Assembly: GCA_947184155.2 (NCBI GenBank)
Contig: CAMXCT020001509.1
Coordinates: forward strand, 74,501 to 138,500
DNA: 64,000 bases
Direction of reading: 5' to 3'
From: Cladocopium goreaui
Taxonomy: Eukaryota; Sar; Dinophyceae; Suessiales; Symbiodiniaceae
A program made the translations under genes and the position numbers. Shown piece by piece: positions 35,096 to 45,728 of the stretch. The notes beneath the pieces are model-generated. The model was not told where the DNA came from. It was given only the letters and a program-made list of their open reading frames with translations, and ran no database searches. The stretch's first letter is position 1, and each line of letters starts with the position of its first letter.

Positions 35096-36449
35096 TGCTC
35101 AGAACATGTTGTACTTCTCCGAATCCTCCCTGGACTTTCACTATCTGTGTGTGTGTGTGTCTTCCTTTCCGTCATGTGTTTGTACCCATGTGTGTATGGC
35201 CCCAGGTGCTTCGCAAAACAGACAAATATGTGTCTAAGTGCAAATGCAATTTCTCATGTCACTACCCTTTTTCTTCCAAAAACATGTACTTGCGGCAGCA
35301 AATACTTGAGGAGCAAACAAGCTAAAATGTCCCATGGCGCATGCCAAGCACACTGCACGCAAGTCCGATGTTCGAAGCTAAATCTGAAAGTCCTATGGCA
35401 TTTGCAATTGCGCGACCCCAAAGAAAAAGGACACTTGAACCTCAAATCTTCCGAGTTTGAACAGTGCATCCAGCAGGAATCCCATCATCGAGCCAGACTG
35501 TGAACTCTCAAGAATCGCTGTGCTGTTTTTATGTAGAATGTAGAAAAAAAAACAGCCAAGGACGATGCAAGCGCTGTAGAAGCTGGAACCGCAGTACTTT
35601 TGCAGGGTCCAAAGATTCAGAGGCTCAATGGTTTAACTTGAAAACAAATCAACCGATGCGAACCTCTTAGAATGCACAGGGCATAGAACCTTCGGCATGC
35701 CCTGGGAATTCAAGACATTGACGTCACAATGTGTACAACATCTCTCGTGGATGAACTCAGTGACTTCATCGGCGCTTTGCTGCCAATGCTGCTTTCTCAC
35801 TGACAGCACAAATATCTGGAAATATTTCAAAGAAATAGGCTATGCATGGCTATGCTATGTCACTGCCGGCATTGTGCCAAACATTCACTGCACGCCATTG
35901 AAAAAAACAAAGAAGCAGCGAAAGGAAGTATCCTTTTTTGCTCATTATTTCAATTTGTTCTGTATGCTCTTTGCGGGTTTTGATCCTTTGCGAATGTCTA
36001 CGGTTGTGGGTATGTGGCAATGCCAAAGCTGCACAAAGTCGTCCTTGGATCCGCTTTGGATCCCGTCAAGGTGGAGTTCTCCCGTCCGCAACGGCCAACT
36101 CAGGACTTTTGAGGACCCATTCTCAGATTTGATTCAACTTCCAATTCATCGACTTGCCAAATCCCATTCAAATCTGTTTCTCTACATCGGCCCTCTGTAG
36201 AACGCTTATTGTCTGGGGAACTCAAGAACATTCAAAAACTATGTGCAGTGCCTTCCAGGAGATGCGGGATTACTGCCCGAACCAAAGCTCCCGCTTTTTG
36301 AACGATGCAACCTCAGAAGATCCAGCGGGGCTTCCTTTTGCACCTTGCAAGGAGAGCAAGAGAGCAAGGAGAAGCTTCCAATGCAGGGCCAGAGAAATGA
36401 GACCAAAACAGCGAAAACGACCGAAACGTGAGCTGCGCAGCTGCTCGTC
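35096..36449. other. Interval between monooxygenase and channel genes
   Basis: This should hold the 3' flank of the channel gene and the 5' flank of the monooxygenase. Open plus-strand frame at 35697-36200 shows no domain. A short TG run is at 35147-35161. No promoter element can be named. Confidence 0.4.
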
Positions 36450-36569
36450 TTAGCGAAGCTCCGGCGCCTGACGAAGCAGCTCCTCATCAACGATGTCTTG
36501 ACCACGACCAAGAAAACTTTCTCGAAGCTTCTCGATGCCAGTCCTCAGCGAGCTAGACCTACTAAGACA
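36450..36569 (-). CDS. Channel exon: C-terminal tail and stop
   Basis: Acceptor AATCTCAG, phase 0, 39 codons then TAA: CLSRSSSLRTGIEKLRESFL, GRGQDIVDEELLRQAPELR. Ser/Arg-rich start followed by an acidic helix, plausible regulatory tail. Confidence 0.65.
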   Translation of the reverse strand, partial: CLSRSSSLRTGIEKLRESFLGRGQDIVDEELLRQAPELR

Positions 36570-39500
36570 CTGAGATTGATCTAAGCCTACATAGCCTACT
36601 AGATTGATCATGATTGATCTAGATTGTTTCATTGGGCCCATTGGGCAACAATGATAACCTGTGAAAGCTGGGAGTTTGGCAATGGTTGATGCCTTTTCTT
36701 GTCTCTATTGTCTCTATTCGCACAGCACTTCACCCAGTTGCCAGCAAGGCTCTCTTTGGACCCTCCAGCCACCTCGAAGCCCAGATTCTCAACAACCTCC
36801 ATCTCTCGAAGCAAATCCTGACCACAAAAGTGTGTAAAATTGTATTTAAAAAAAGTAAAGAGGAAGCTGGCAAAAGAAAAACTGTTCTGCGTGTCTACAC
36901 TCAGTAGTGGATTTGAAAAGCACATTGTGAAGTGGGCTGAACTTGATGCGCCTGAACCTGTCTTGTGAGCTCAGACCGCCTGGCTTCACACCGTTCCACG
37001 TTCTCGGCCAAACTCGCTCGATAGAATTCAATCATGAGCCTCGAACAAGGTCGAGATTGGGACATCCCATGGTTTGTAAAATTTGTAAGTAAAAAAATGC
37101 AAAAGAGCAACATCAATCAAAACATAATGGCATGCGGTATGGAAAAACTCAGCGTCCAGCGCTGTGACAAGATTTACGACCACAAGGACCGCAATCGCAT
37201 AGTATGCCACAAATATGATGCCAGCCGCTGGATGTGCCTTGCAGTCAAAGCACAAGGACCGCCAAGGAGGCCAAGCACGAATCTTCGGAAGTGATCTGCA
37301 TTTTTTCATATTTTTTCTATACAGAGTTTCCTGAAATAGGCTGCGTTTCTGTCGAGTTGCCTTTTGTAAGTTCTCTCGTGCCATCGTGATCCCATCGGCA
37401 TTGAGAAGAATTTGAAGAAGCGACATCGCTGCATCAGGAAAGGTGACCTCAGCAAGCTGGACATGGCCCACAACGCAGTTTCAATGACTGAAAACCATCA
37501 CCTATACCATGGAAATCCATGGACCATTTATGATCATTTATGTTCATCCATTGTCCACAAATGCCATCAGCATTTCTTCTTTGCCGTTCTTCGTCTCATT
37601 CTCACCTTAAGACCTGAGGGACAGGCAAATCCTGGTGCATTTTGCCGGCCCAAGATCTCCAACGCAGTCGCTGCAAAGGTATATTGGACGACGCATATCA
37701 AACCGAGCATCTGTGTCATGGCCTCAGGAGCGCAGTCGGAGTTGCTTTCCTCTCATGACCGACCTACCTCACTCTAGCTGGAAACAATCAATGGTGCCTT
37801 GAAAACCAGGTTGAAGCATGGAAAAGGTACCAAGTTGGTCTGGGCCCACGGCCGGCAAAATGTCTGCCAGGCACTGACAAAAACGTGAGCTGCCGGATGT
37901 CATTGCCAAACGCAGGCTTCTTAGGGCACCAAGCCACGCAGCGACTTCACCTTCCAAAGAAGTCTTCAAAGCAGAGTAAAGAACTTTGATGAACTTTGAA
38001 AACCACTTTGTAAGCCTTTTCAAACCACTTTGAGCGTTTCTGCTTCTCTACACACCGAATGACAAGTCACGGAAGTCAACGAAGTAGCCTCAGCTAGTGC
38101 ACGGCATTTTCCAGGCTTGAGTAGAGGGAGAAAAAAAACTTGTTGGTTTGTCCTTTGCTTGAAGCAGACAGATCCACACATAACTCACCGTCAGAATAGT
38201 ATGAGAATCTCAGACGGTTGCCCAGCCACAGAGGCAATGGCTCGACAATGAAATCATGGACAACATAGCTGCCTTCGAGCATGCAACATGACAGTGTTCA
38301 CTTGCATAAGAGTGAAACCCGACACAAGTTTAAAGCCATGCAAATACAAATGGTGCAAACAAGCTGTGCAAACAAGCTGTGCAAACAAGCTGTGCAAACA
38401 AGCTGTGACAAGGTGTGGCTCAAAGCTGCATGCCAAGCAGCCAAAATCAGCTCTCCTCGTACAAGAATCGGAAAGTCTGAGGAGCCGCTGAAGCGCCAAG
38501 CTTTGCTTACACTCCCCAAAGCTGAGACCTTCACAGGGACAACATGTCTGTGTACACATATTGTTTAGGTATCTGTAAAATAATGTACAATCATGTACAT
38601 GTTGCAAAAGCTCAAAGATGGACATGCAAGGGTCAGCTGCAAATGAAGACAAACTTGGTGGACAGCTCTGAGATGAGGAAGACAAACTTGGTGGACAGCT
38701 CTGAGATGAGGAGCCACAGAGAGAGAGAGAGAGAGAAAGAACCCCTATCTATTTGCAACAACTCATCAAGTCACAGCTTTGCCTGCAGCATAGTCTGCAT
38801 CAAGAATGCCAGCTGCAAGAAATCCTTGGCAACACAAAGTGTGAGCAACAGGAAGACCAATTTCATCCAATTTGCATTGCCATTTTGAGCACTGGCAACT
38901 TGAGGCGACGGGTAAGGGACGAAAACTAGTTTGGCAGGCATTTCAGTAGAGCTCATACCGTACATGTTCAAAGTCAGCAATAATGTTTTTCCAAGAAAGA
39001 TCAAGTAAGCAACCAAGAAACATTGCCGGCAATAATTATGTTCATCATGGTCATCATGGTCATTATGGTGGTCATGATGGTCATGATGGTTACAATGTTC
39101 ATGAAGGTGATGGTCGCAAAAATGATGACTATGATGGGGATGATGATGAGGAGGAGGAGGAGGGAAGAAGGGGTACGAAGAGGACGAAGAGGACAAAAAC
39201 GACGGAAAGGACGCAAAGGACGAAGGGGACGAAGAGGATGAAGTGGAGGAACAGAGGAATAAAAAGGGAAGAAACAGAAAAAATGTGTTTAAAAAAAAAG
39301 GAAAAAGGAAAAAATAAAGAAAACAGAAAAAATAAGGAAAGGACAGGGAGGGGATAAATTTGATTCATTGTGATGCTGATGATTGTCATGATCACGACGA
39401 TGACAGTGACGATGCTTTGAGTGATGATGGTGATGATGCTGATTACCATAATGACCTGGATGACCATGATGGCCATTATGACGACGATGCCACCAACCTA

Positions 39501-42500
39501 ACCCAACAGTTCGACCTACTTTTTCCTAAGAAAAATGAATCATACTCCAACTTCTTTCAGCGTTGTTGGATCGATTTGTCCACACATGACGTGAGCTGGA
39601 ACAAAATCTTCCCCCGAAGGCGAGACGACGAGGACAAAATGACTGCAAAAAACAATGATTGCGAAAAAGGGTACGCAGAATCGAGCCCATGTACATCAGG
39701 TTACGAGGCTTGCCCCCCCCCCATCCACAAGGTAGAACTGTGAAGTTATCACATGATTGGCGGTTCCTGTCCCGCCAGCCAAAGCAAGAGCAGCTTCAGC
39801 TTGCAGAAGCTTTCGTGAATCCTGTGCCCAGCGGCATTAACTTGGGCGTAGCACCCCCACTTCGCCAGGGGCTTTGCACATTCTGCATCTGCCAGAAAGA
39901 TAGCTGCATCAAGCCACATCACAGCTCGGCCTACAGCTTGATATCCTCGGAGCCAAAGGTACAAAAAGAACAAAACCAAGAAGTGACTGGACACTTGAGT
40001 CCTCAAAGTGGCAAACTCATAGCGCAAACATCTTCATCTCAATCTGTAGGAATGAACAGTATCTATAGAATCTATAAGAATCTATCATGGCAGCCATGGC
40101 AGCCATGGCAGCCATGGCAGCCATGGCATCTGCATGACATTTCTGCAATGCCAAACCACGCAGATCTGCGGAAAGTACTTCTGCATATCGGCTCCACCAA
40201 GGCTGCTCTCCAGCAACTCCAGGGACATCCCAGGCGGGTCGGCGAGGCTTGAAAGTCAGCTCCAAGACCTCTGACACAACGTGACAACCGCAGAGAGAAA
40301 ATGCAACCGACCAATCGGACACATGCCAAGGCAGCAATTTAATGTAATTCATGGTATAATGTTATATTATATGATATTATTTATTATGTGGTACAATATT
40401 GCAAAACATGGCATAATATGGTATAGCCAAAGCGATCATGAATGATATAGATCTGCAAAATAGAGCATGTCAATTGAACACTGGTGGAAGGGAGAGATGA
40501 TAAACATCAGAGACCCCAACCCAAACGTAAAACCCAAACAGTCAAAACAAATCCTACTCTCATCTATTCCAAACATCAAAAGTGAAAGTTAAGACCCCAA
40601 ACCACCCCAAACAATGCCCCAGAGAATCACTAAAACCAAGGCTAAAAAAACATAAAACCATAAGAACCATGAACTTATACTCCCCTGAATCCCTTTTTCA
40701 CAATTTGTTTGCCTTTGATTTGACCGTGAGAAACTGCCAGGTTTGGGGGAGGGAACGAAAAGAGATTCAAGCTACTGCAGCTACTGAGTACTGCTGTTCG
40801 GCAGTTTCTTGTGGGAGGTGTTTAGGAACTGGAACATTTGAGAGGTATCGGATAAGGTTTCAGTATGTTGTAAGCCCGTTTGGAAACAAAGTCCACCAAA
40901 CTTGAACTGTGTCCACCCCAGAGGCTTGGGTGGGCGTAATGTCTGCGCTTTATACAGCACAGGTAGGCTCCCACAATGACGCAGAAACATAAGCTTGGAT
41001 ACAAATTCTGCCAGCATGTTCAGCAACTTCTACCCCGCACATGGCCTTTGACAAAAAGCGTATAGAAAACAATAGAAAACATATAGCAGGACAAAATATG
41101 TATCTTCATTTGCATCTTCATCTTCTCTTTCTCTTTCTCTTTGAACTTGATGCAAAAAAAAGAGTCGGGAGAAGCGTTGCACCAATGCAACGCCATTTTC
41201 GACAAATCAAATGTGAAAAGATATTGAAAGAAGAGCACAAGCAGTGCTATTACGGCGCTAGGCATGCCAATGTAGCAAAATCATCGGGATGAACCTTGCA
41301 AACATTGGGAGGAGATAAATTCAAAGGATTTCAAAGGTACATTGAAAGAAATTGAATCAAAAACGGAACTGAAGAGGCTTGCCGAACAAATAATATGACA
41401 GAAAATAAGGAAAAGGAAGAGGGGAAAGTGTGAAGGAGTGCTACGGCAACAGCGATGCAAAGAAAACATGAGAAATAAACGAAACTGGTGATGAATAATG
41501 GTTGGAGCCAATTATTGGGAGAAGAGCTCGTAACACTGCTGGAATGAGCGAATGGGATGAGAGAAAATTTCACGGACCACGGAGGAATCGAATGGGGGAG
41601 GGGGGAGACCCAGCCACCAGTACTAAAGATACTGTTACTAAAGTACATTGAACTCAGGTAGGCTAGGCTACCTTTTGTGATATGAAAGCATACGGTCAGC
41701 TCGATGCTTGGGAACGAAATGCCATCTGCTTCAATCAGCACAAATAGACACGACAAAACATGACAAACGACCAAATGACAACAAGCAGCTGTGTGAAGTG
41801 ACAGGAAATCAATAGGATCGACCGTGGGCTCATTGCTCCAAGGCTGAAAAGGAAGAGGAGACTCCGGCAGCTGCGGCAAAACTGGTCGCTTTGGAGGAGA
41901 AGCTGGAGCCAAGGGCGACAAGTCCTGGCGCGACTCGAATCATCTTCCCGCTTCCACCCACCTGAACCCACCTGAACCCACCTGCACCTGCCTGCACCCT
42001 GATTCTGCCTGTTCCCGCAAGCCACTATCAATTTGATGACACGTCGTCAAATTGCGTGCAGCAGTTTGTTCAACAAAGCCCATGCATCCTCCAAACGGTT
42101 TCGCGCTGGCGAGGATGGACCGGAGCTAGCAGAAAGCGGCACCATGGACTTGTACTTGTTGGACAGAAGACCTAAGCCATAGAAGCATTCTCTAAACTCT
42201 AAAGCTCCAATAATGACACACCTTTCCGAAACTGAGACATGGCAGGAAAGCAATGGCGCACTGCCTTACATCAAGATACTGAACTTCAGATGTCGCTCAA
42301 AGGGCGAATCCGAAGGCCGAAGCTTCTGTAACAGCCGTTCAAACGCCTTCTGCCGAAGTTTTCCTGCCCATCACAACAGAAAGTCCTGAATGTATTTACT
42401 GGCTGAGGTAAGACGTCAGGTTCTGCTCTTGTTGAAGGCAACACAATTTTAATGCCACAGTGACAACATTGGAAGAGAGACAAAAACAACACTGGTGAGT

Positions 42501-45500
42501 TTAAACTGCTTCCAAAATACTAGCTGTGGGCTGTTGTGGTCTTTGCTTTTTGAGAGACAATGCAATACAATTCATGTCATTATTAATTGACTTTGATTGA
42601 CAATGATTGACACTGATGCATGAAGAACAAGTCATTTTTTTCAACCTTTGTCAAACATTTATTTTGTCCACAAAGCGAAAAGTCGAAGCACTGCTCCTTC
42701 GTTTCGAAAGTCCAGCACCGAAAAGGCCCGCATCAAACCTTCCAGGGTCTGAGGTACACACAAAGGCATCAAAGGCCACAAAGGCATATTTTAGTCAGGC
42801 TGTGTGAGGAACCCCAGCCTTTGGATTGTTTGACTCGCTTGCTCCTGAGCTCCTCTTGGGCTTCCTCCATGTACGTATCAATAACGGTGCCCAAAATCAG
42901 CCTGAAGCACTAAAGATCACTCTTTTTGGAGGCTTCAGCCAACAAAATTGTCAGTTTTCCAGATGCGCATTCCAAGGAACAGTAGGGTAATTACAAAAAT
43001 CCACATGTTGTTTCTGTCTGTGCCAGGACAAAGCGTGACTATTTATAATATAGCTGCTTTTTGGATGTCAAGACTCAGAAATTCTGAAGCCAAGCAACTG
43101 CAGCAAAAAAAGTATACCGACGACAACGAAGGTGAAAAACACCAGCAGAGAAACAAGTCCGCCGTGACTCATGAGATCATTGAGAAGTTCCTGAGCTCCA
43201 AGGCGTGTGCCGCCCACACCGAAACCGGATGTGGATGCAAAAGCCAAATTGAGCTCTGTATAGCTTTAGCTCCACAGAATAGCATGTGTTTGTCTAGAAT
43301 GCTGTGCTTTTTGCCCCAACATGGCCCCATGGCCCCATGGCCCCATGGCCCCATGGCCCCAGCACCCCAGCATGACCCAGCATGGCACAACATAGCGTCA
43401 TGATAAATAGCCCGACATACCCTCAACATAGCTCCAACATGAACCCGACTTTCAGGTTGAGCCATGCTAGGGGCAAAGTCGGGGCAATGTTGGAGCTATG
43501 TTGAGCCCTGCATGCGCGAAAACAAACAAAAAGTGGAAAACTGAAAAAACCGCATTACACTGGGTTTAGAGCCAAGTTCGGCCCCGTACTGCATATTGAT
43601 GCTATGTTGGGCCATGTTGGGGCAAGGCTGGTGAGGGTGGAGTTAGCCGCGAAGCGGTGTGAATATTGATGATACAGAACGAAAAAAATCAGCGATACTG
43701 TGGCACGGTGATTCCAGCACCCATCGGAAACAATTCAACAACAGGTTTGACTTGGAGTGCTGTGCGTAGACTTCAAGGCCAGGTGACTTTGTAGTTGTCC
43801 TCAAAAGCACAGAAAGACCAAAAAAAAGGAAGCAACCAAGAGCCTGTTCTCTGGTGATTCTTGGCAAGAGGCTACACAGCAAGAGTTTGCATCAGTTACT
43901 TCCACTCCTTTTGCCTTCACCAAGATAATTGAAAATGTTGATCAGCTGCAGGGATATCCATGTGGTAATAACTTCGGTATGGAAGTTGCCCTGTCCTGTG
44001 TCAGCAAGAGCACTGCCATCTCTTTAAAAGTGGCCACTGAGCTATTGAAGTATTGACTTCCGCTTCCACGAAGTAGACGAGCCAATCCAAATGACGAGGC
44101 CATGAGAATAAAAAGCAACCTGAGACTCAGTAAATCCATAGCTTTCTGTACAGGGCAAAACATTGTTTAACCCACCAATCAACAGAAAGAGTCCAAAAGA
44201 GATACCTTCTTGTTCGAGGAAAGCACTAGAATCAGCAGGAGCAGCGTGAACACAATTTGCAAGAATGTGTAAGTAGGTGGGTAAAGTGAGACGTGAATTG
44301 CACATCAATGCGTATCAAAGCCATGCATTGCTCAGCTCAGCGCAATCCCAACACTTTCAGCAGACTTGGACAAATTCTGAGGACGGTCGTGTAAAAGTTT
44401 CGAATGCTCCGAGATCCTTAAATTAAGAGCATGTGAGCGCAAACTCAGGAGTCAAACAAAGCATGTGAAACACATGTGAAACATATGCAAAACATGAACA
44501 AATCCCAAGCACCAAAGTCTAAGCCCACCACTAAGAACCAGGATAATTGGCCGTAGAGGCCGTGAAAATCGAGTGGTTGGTGCAATGGCAGCATCAATCA
44601 GAAGAAGTGTCGTTAAGGCCGCATATGTGGTCTGCCAGACCTGGGTTTGACTGGGTTTGACTTTGCAGCTTTTCGAAGACCAAGTGTGCCATTTTAAATG
44701 ACTTCAAATGACTTGAAATGAACACTCATATGGTAATTATATTTCAAAATGATAATCTTTGCACATGGTCAAGCCACCAGAATCAAACATCTATAGTAAT
44801 TTTATCTAATGTAGTGTGTATATATATATATACAATAGTATGCTAAGCACCCCGCTTTGGAGCCTTTCAGTGAAAGGAAGGTACCAGCTCCCATATATGC
44901 CACCTCAAAGTTGATCAGGTATGGACATCAATCCAAGTGTGCGCAGAGAAGACCACCAAAAAAGGTCATATCCCTAATGCAACTCAGCAGGCCGCAGATT
45001 GTGCTCCATAAACATAAATCTGTGCAAGTTTATGATTGTGTTGGCATCCAACCTTCAGAAGGATGTCTGCCACATAGAGAAGCATGAGACAAATCTCTGC
45101 AGCATTGATCCAACCTGCACCAAGAAGAATCTGAATTCTAGACTCACATTATAAGAATGTATAAGATAGAGTAAGCAAACAAATCCAATTGAAACTAGTG
45201 ACAAAGAGTGTGCATGCTGCTAATTCCTGTTGGAATGGAAACCGATAAAAAAAACACATTTTCCCTAGTATAGTCATGCTTACCAGCAGCCTCGAGTGCT
45301 TGCTACTCGCTGCGATGGTGGGGGCTCAAAGACGATTAGCAAAGAATGCAAAACGCAGGCAGTCATCAGCATGACCTTTGTTATCTCAACACTCTGACCA
45401 GAAATCTGCTGAGATCTGCTGAGTACACGTTTCTGATCGTTTTTGTGTTCCCTGGTGCAAGTGCAGTTTTCCACACTGAAAGACCTGAATCAAATCAGCG

Positions 45501-45683
45501 AGAATGGAAGAAAACACCGCTGATCGGACGAGATGCATGCCAAACAATGTGAGTCTGCACCAGGCAGCAGTTCAGTTTCAGTTTGTTTCCAGACTTAAAG
45601 TTTGAAGCCAGGCCATTGTCCAATCGCCCCTCTGCAGCGTCTTCAACATAGTATGCTGCGAGCTGGATGGCATGTTCCAGTTC
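36450..45683 (-). CDS. Two-pore-channel-like voltage-gated cation channel, multi-exon
   Basis: Exons along the minus strand encode two sets of channel segments, as in TPC proteins of endolysosomal or vacuolar membranes. Domain I: N-terminal helix HAIQLAAYYVEDAAEGR, S1 ending in the TPC-like FEPPPSQ, S2 (MLLYVADILLK), S5 and pore (YFNSSVATFKEMAVLLLTQD), S6 with ILGTVIDTYMEEAQEEL, and the post-S6 helix RQKAFERLLQKLRPSDSPF. Domain II: S3 to S6 in six consecutive phase-matched exons, S6 reading VVVNLVTALMIEFY, then a C-terminal tail and TAA. Voltage sensor II is weak (LRSLRLA). Pore II (LLQILLNADGITM) lacks the usual NNW filter, so selectivity may differ. Domain-I S3/S4, the domain linker and S1/S2 of domain II are only partly seen (candidate pieces at ~42150-42050, 41930-41780, 40330-40090, 39950-39760 and 38893-38775). 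A general ion-channel call is safe; TPC is an inference from order and motifs. Confidence 0.75.
36734..36817 (-). CDS. Channel exon: C-terminal tail, part 1
   Basis: 28 codons, phase 0 to 0, acceptor TGGTCAG, donor GTGAAG. DLLREMEVVENLGFEVAGGS then KESLAGNW. No named domain. Confidence 0.7.
36958..37039 (-). CDS. Channel exon: S6 exit and charged helix
   Basis: G plus 27 codons, phase completes Ala of the previous exon. LMIEFYRASLAENVERCEAR then RSELTRQ, likely a short coiled helix after S6. Donor GTTCAG. Confidence 0.8.
37161..37237 (-). CDS. Channel exon: S6 of domain II
   Basis: 25 codons plus GC, acceptor CTGCAAG, second GC donor. AHPAAGIIFVAYYAIAVLVV then VNLVTA. Continues across the intron as LMIEFY, giving the 'NLv.A.i.EfY' end of S6. 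Confidence 0.85.
37361..37456 (-). CDS. Channel exon: pore loop of domain II
   Basis: 32 codons, phase 0, acceptor CATGTCCAG, GC donor (AAAAG|GCAACT). LAEVTFPDAAMSLLQILLNA then DGITMAREN. In TPCs the filter has N-N/D-W; here N-A-D-G-I replaces it. Confidence 0.8.
37606..37722 (-). CDS. Channel exon: S5 of domain II
   Basis: 39 codons, phase 0 to 0, acceptor CTCCTGAG, donor AAG|GTGAGA. AMTQMLGLICVVQYTFAATA then LEILG is an S5 helix that aligns by eye with 'LgL....yycFAi.GmE.f' of TPC domain II. Confidence 0.8.
37850..37944 (-). CDS. Channel exon: S4 and S4-S5 linker of domain II
   Basis: Acceptor GTGAAG; TC completes Val, then AAWLGALRSLRLAMTSGSSR and FCQCLADILPA. Only two regularly spaced Arg (LRSLRL) remain as gating charges. 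Ends phase 0 at GCC|GTGGGC. Confidence 0.7.
38189..38272 (-). CDS. Channel exon: S3 of domain II
   Basis: Acceptor GCTCGAAG, GC + 27 codons + G, donor GTGAGT: SYVVHDFIVEPLPLWLGNRL then RFSYYSD. A 'v.DF.V' core is typical of S3. The phase fits the S4 exon. Confidence 0.65.
38345..38406. repeat. 13-bp tandem repeat TGCAAACAAGCTG
   Basis: Four to five copies in a channel intron. Followed at 38646-38710 by a 33-bp unit in two copies (GACAAACTTGGTGGACAGCT...) and a (GA)n run at 38716-38737. Confidence 0.9.
38775..38893 (-). CDS. Channel candidate exon: membrane segment of domain II
   Basis: Reads NANWMKLVFLLLTLCVAKDF then LQLAFLMQTML, a strongly hydrophobic helix in the right place for S2/S3 of domain II. 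Splice sites are not settled; a donor after CTCACACTTT would be in phase with the next exon. Confidence 0.45.
39030..39500. repeat. CATGGT/GAT and purine-rich low complexity
   Basis: TCATGATGGTCATGATGG-type repeats, then a long G/A-rich stretch (39140-39350), then GATGAT-type repeats to about 39500, in a channel intron. Confidence 0.85.
40086..40125. repeat. 9-bp repeat CATGGCAGC
   Basis: Four to five units. On the minus strand it gives AMAAMAAM in an exon-like frame (40352-40017), so it could be coding or intronic. Confidence 0.85.
42270..42363 (-). CDS. Channel exon: cytoplasmic helix after domain I
   Basis: Acceptor GGGCAG. GA completes Gly, then KLRQKAFERLLQKLRPSDSP and FERHLK. Donor AT|GTAAGG is canonical. 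TPC proteins have a similar 'KR.ai..Af.lL' helix here that leads into EF-hand-like linker sequence. Confidence 0.75.
42813..42901 (-). CDS. Channel exon: end of S6 and post-S6 helix
   Basis: Acceptor GCTTCAG. G completes Gln, then LILGTVIDTYMEEAQEELRS and KRVKQSKGWG. This is the hallmark S6 exit of TRP/TPC/voltage-gated channels. It ends phase 1 before GTTCCT, which matches the GA start of the next exon. Confidence 0.8.
43099..43190 (-). CDS. Channel exon: first part of S6, domain I
   Basis: 92 bp, acceptor GAGCTCAG, 30 codons plus CA: ELLNDLMSHGGLVSLLVFFT then FVVVGILFLL. The donor GTTGCT splits the Gln codon, and the next exon starts with the G that completes it. Confidence 0.75.
43318..43505. 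repeat. GGCCCCAT repeat and 19-bp inverted repeat
   Basis: (GGCCCCAT)n at 43318-43365, then CTCAACATAGCTCCAACAT at 43422-43440, whose exact complement is at 43487-43505. A 46-bp loop separates the arms. Lies in the intron between domain-I pore and S6 exons. Confidence 0.85.
43960..44145 (-). CDS. Channel exon: S5 and pore loop of domain I
   Basis: Acceptor TGTACAG, then DLLSLRLLFILMASSFGLAR (S5) and YFNSSVATFKEMAVLLLTQD with a possible filter continuing RATSIPK. The 3' end is approximate. A further membrane segment (LQIVFTLLLLILVLSSNKK, 44270-44205) before it could be S4/S5-linker coding. Confidence 0.6.
45053..45094 (-). CDS. Channel exon: S2 of domain I
   Basis: Short exon ICLMLLYVADILLK after GCAGAG and before GTTGG. 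An acidic D in the helix and a final K match S2 of voltage sensors. An intervening exon carrying the S1-S2 loop may lie at about 45200 (a piece reading ELAACTLFVTS after CCAACAG). Confidence 0.55.
45307..45405 (-). CDS. Channel exon: S1 of domain I
   Basis: 33 codons, phase 0 to 0, acceptor CAGCAG, donor GTAGCA. Contains VMLMTACVLHSLLIVFEPPP. A membrane helix ending in E-P-P-x-S is a TPC feature. Confidence 0.7.
45561..45683 (-). CDS. Channel exon: N-terminal helix before S1
   Basis: Acceptor GCTTGCAG, 41 codons, phase 0 to 0: ELEHAIQLAAYYVEDAAEGR, then DNGLASNFKSG. It resembles the conserved 'AalYieeA' helix at the start of TPC domain I. The non-LTR element ORF starts only 46 bp upstream of this exon, on the other strand. 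Confidence 0.65.
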
Positions 45684-45728
45684 CTGCAAGCAATCAGCAT
45701 CAGCGAAAGCATTGATTTCTGTTGAGCC

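Noticed and set aside
44560-44660. Possible tRNA (TGGTTGGTGCAATGG ... GGGTTTGACT)
   Set aside because: The T-arm and acceptor stem do not pair and the anticodon loop cannot be placed. At most a decayed tRNA-derived fragment.
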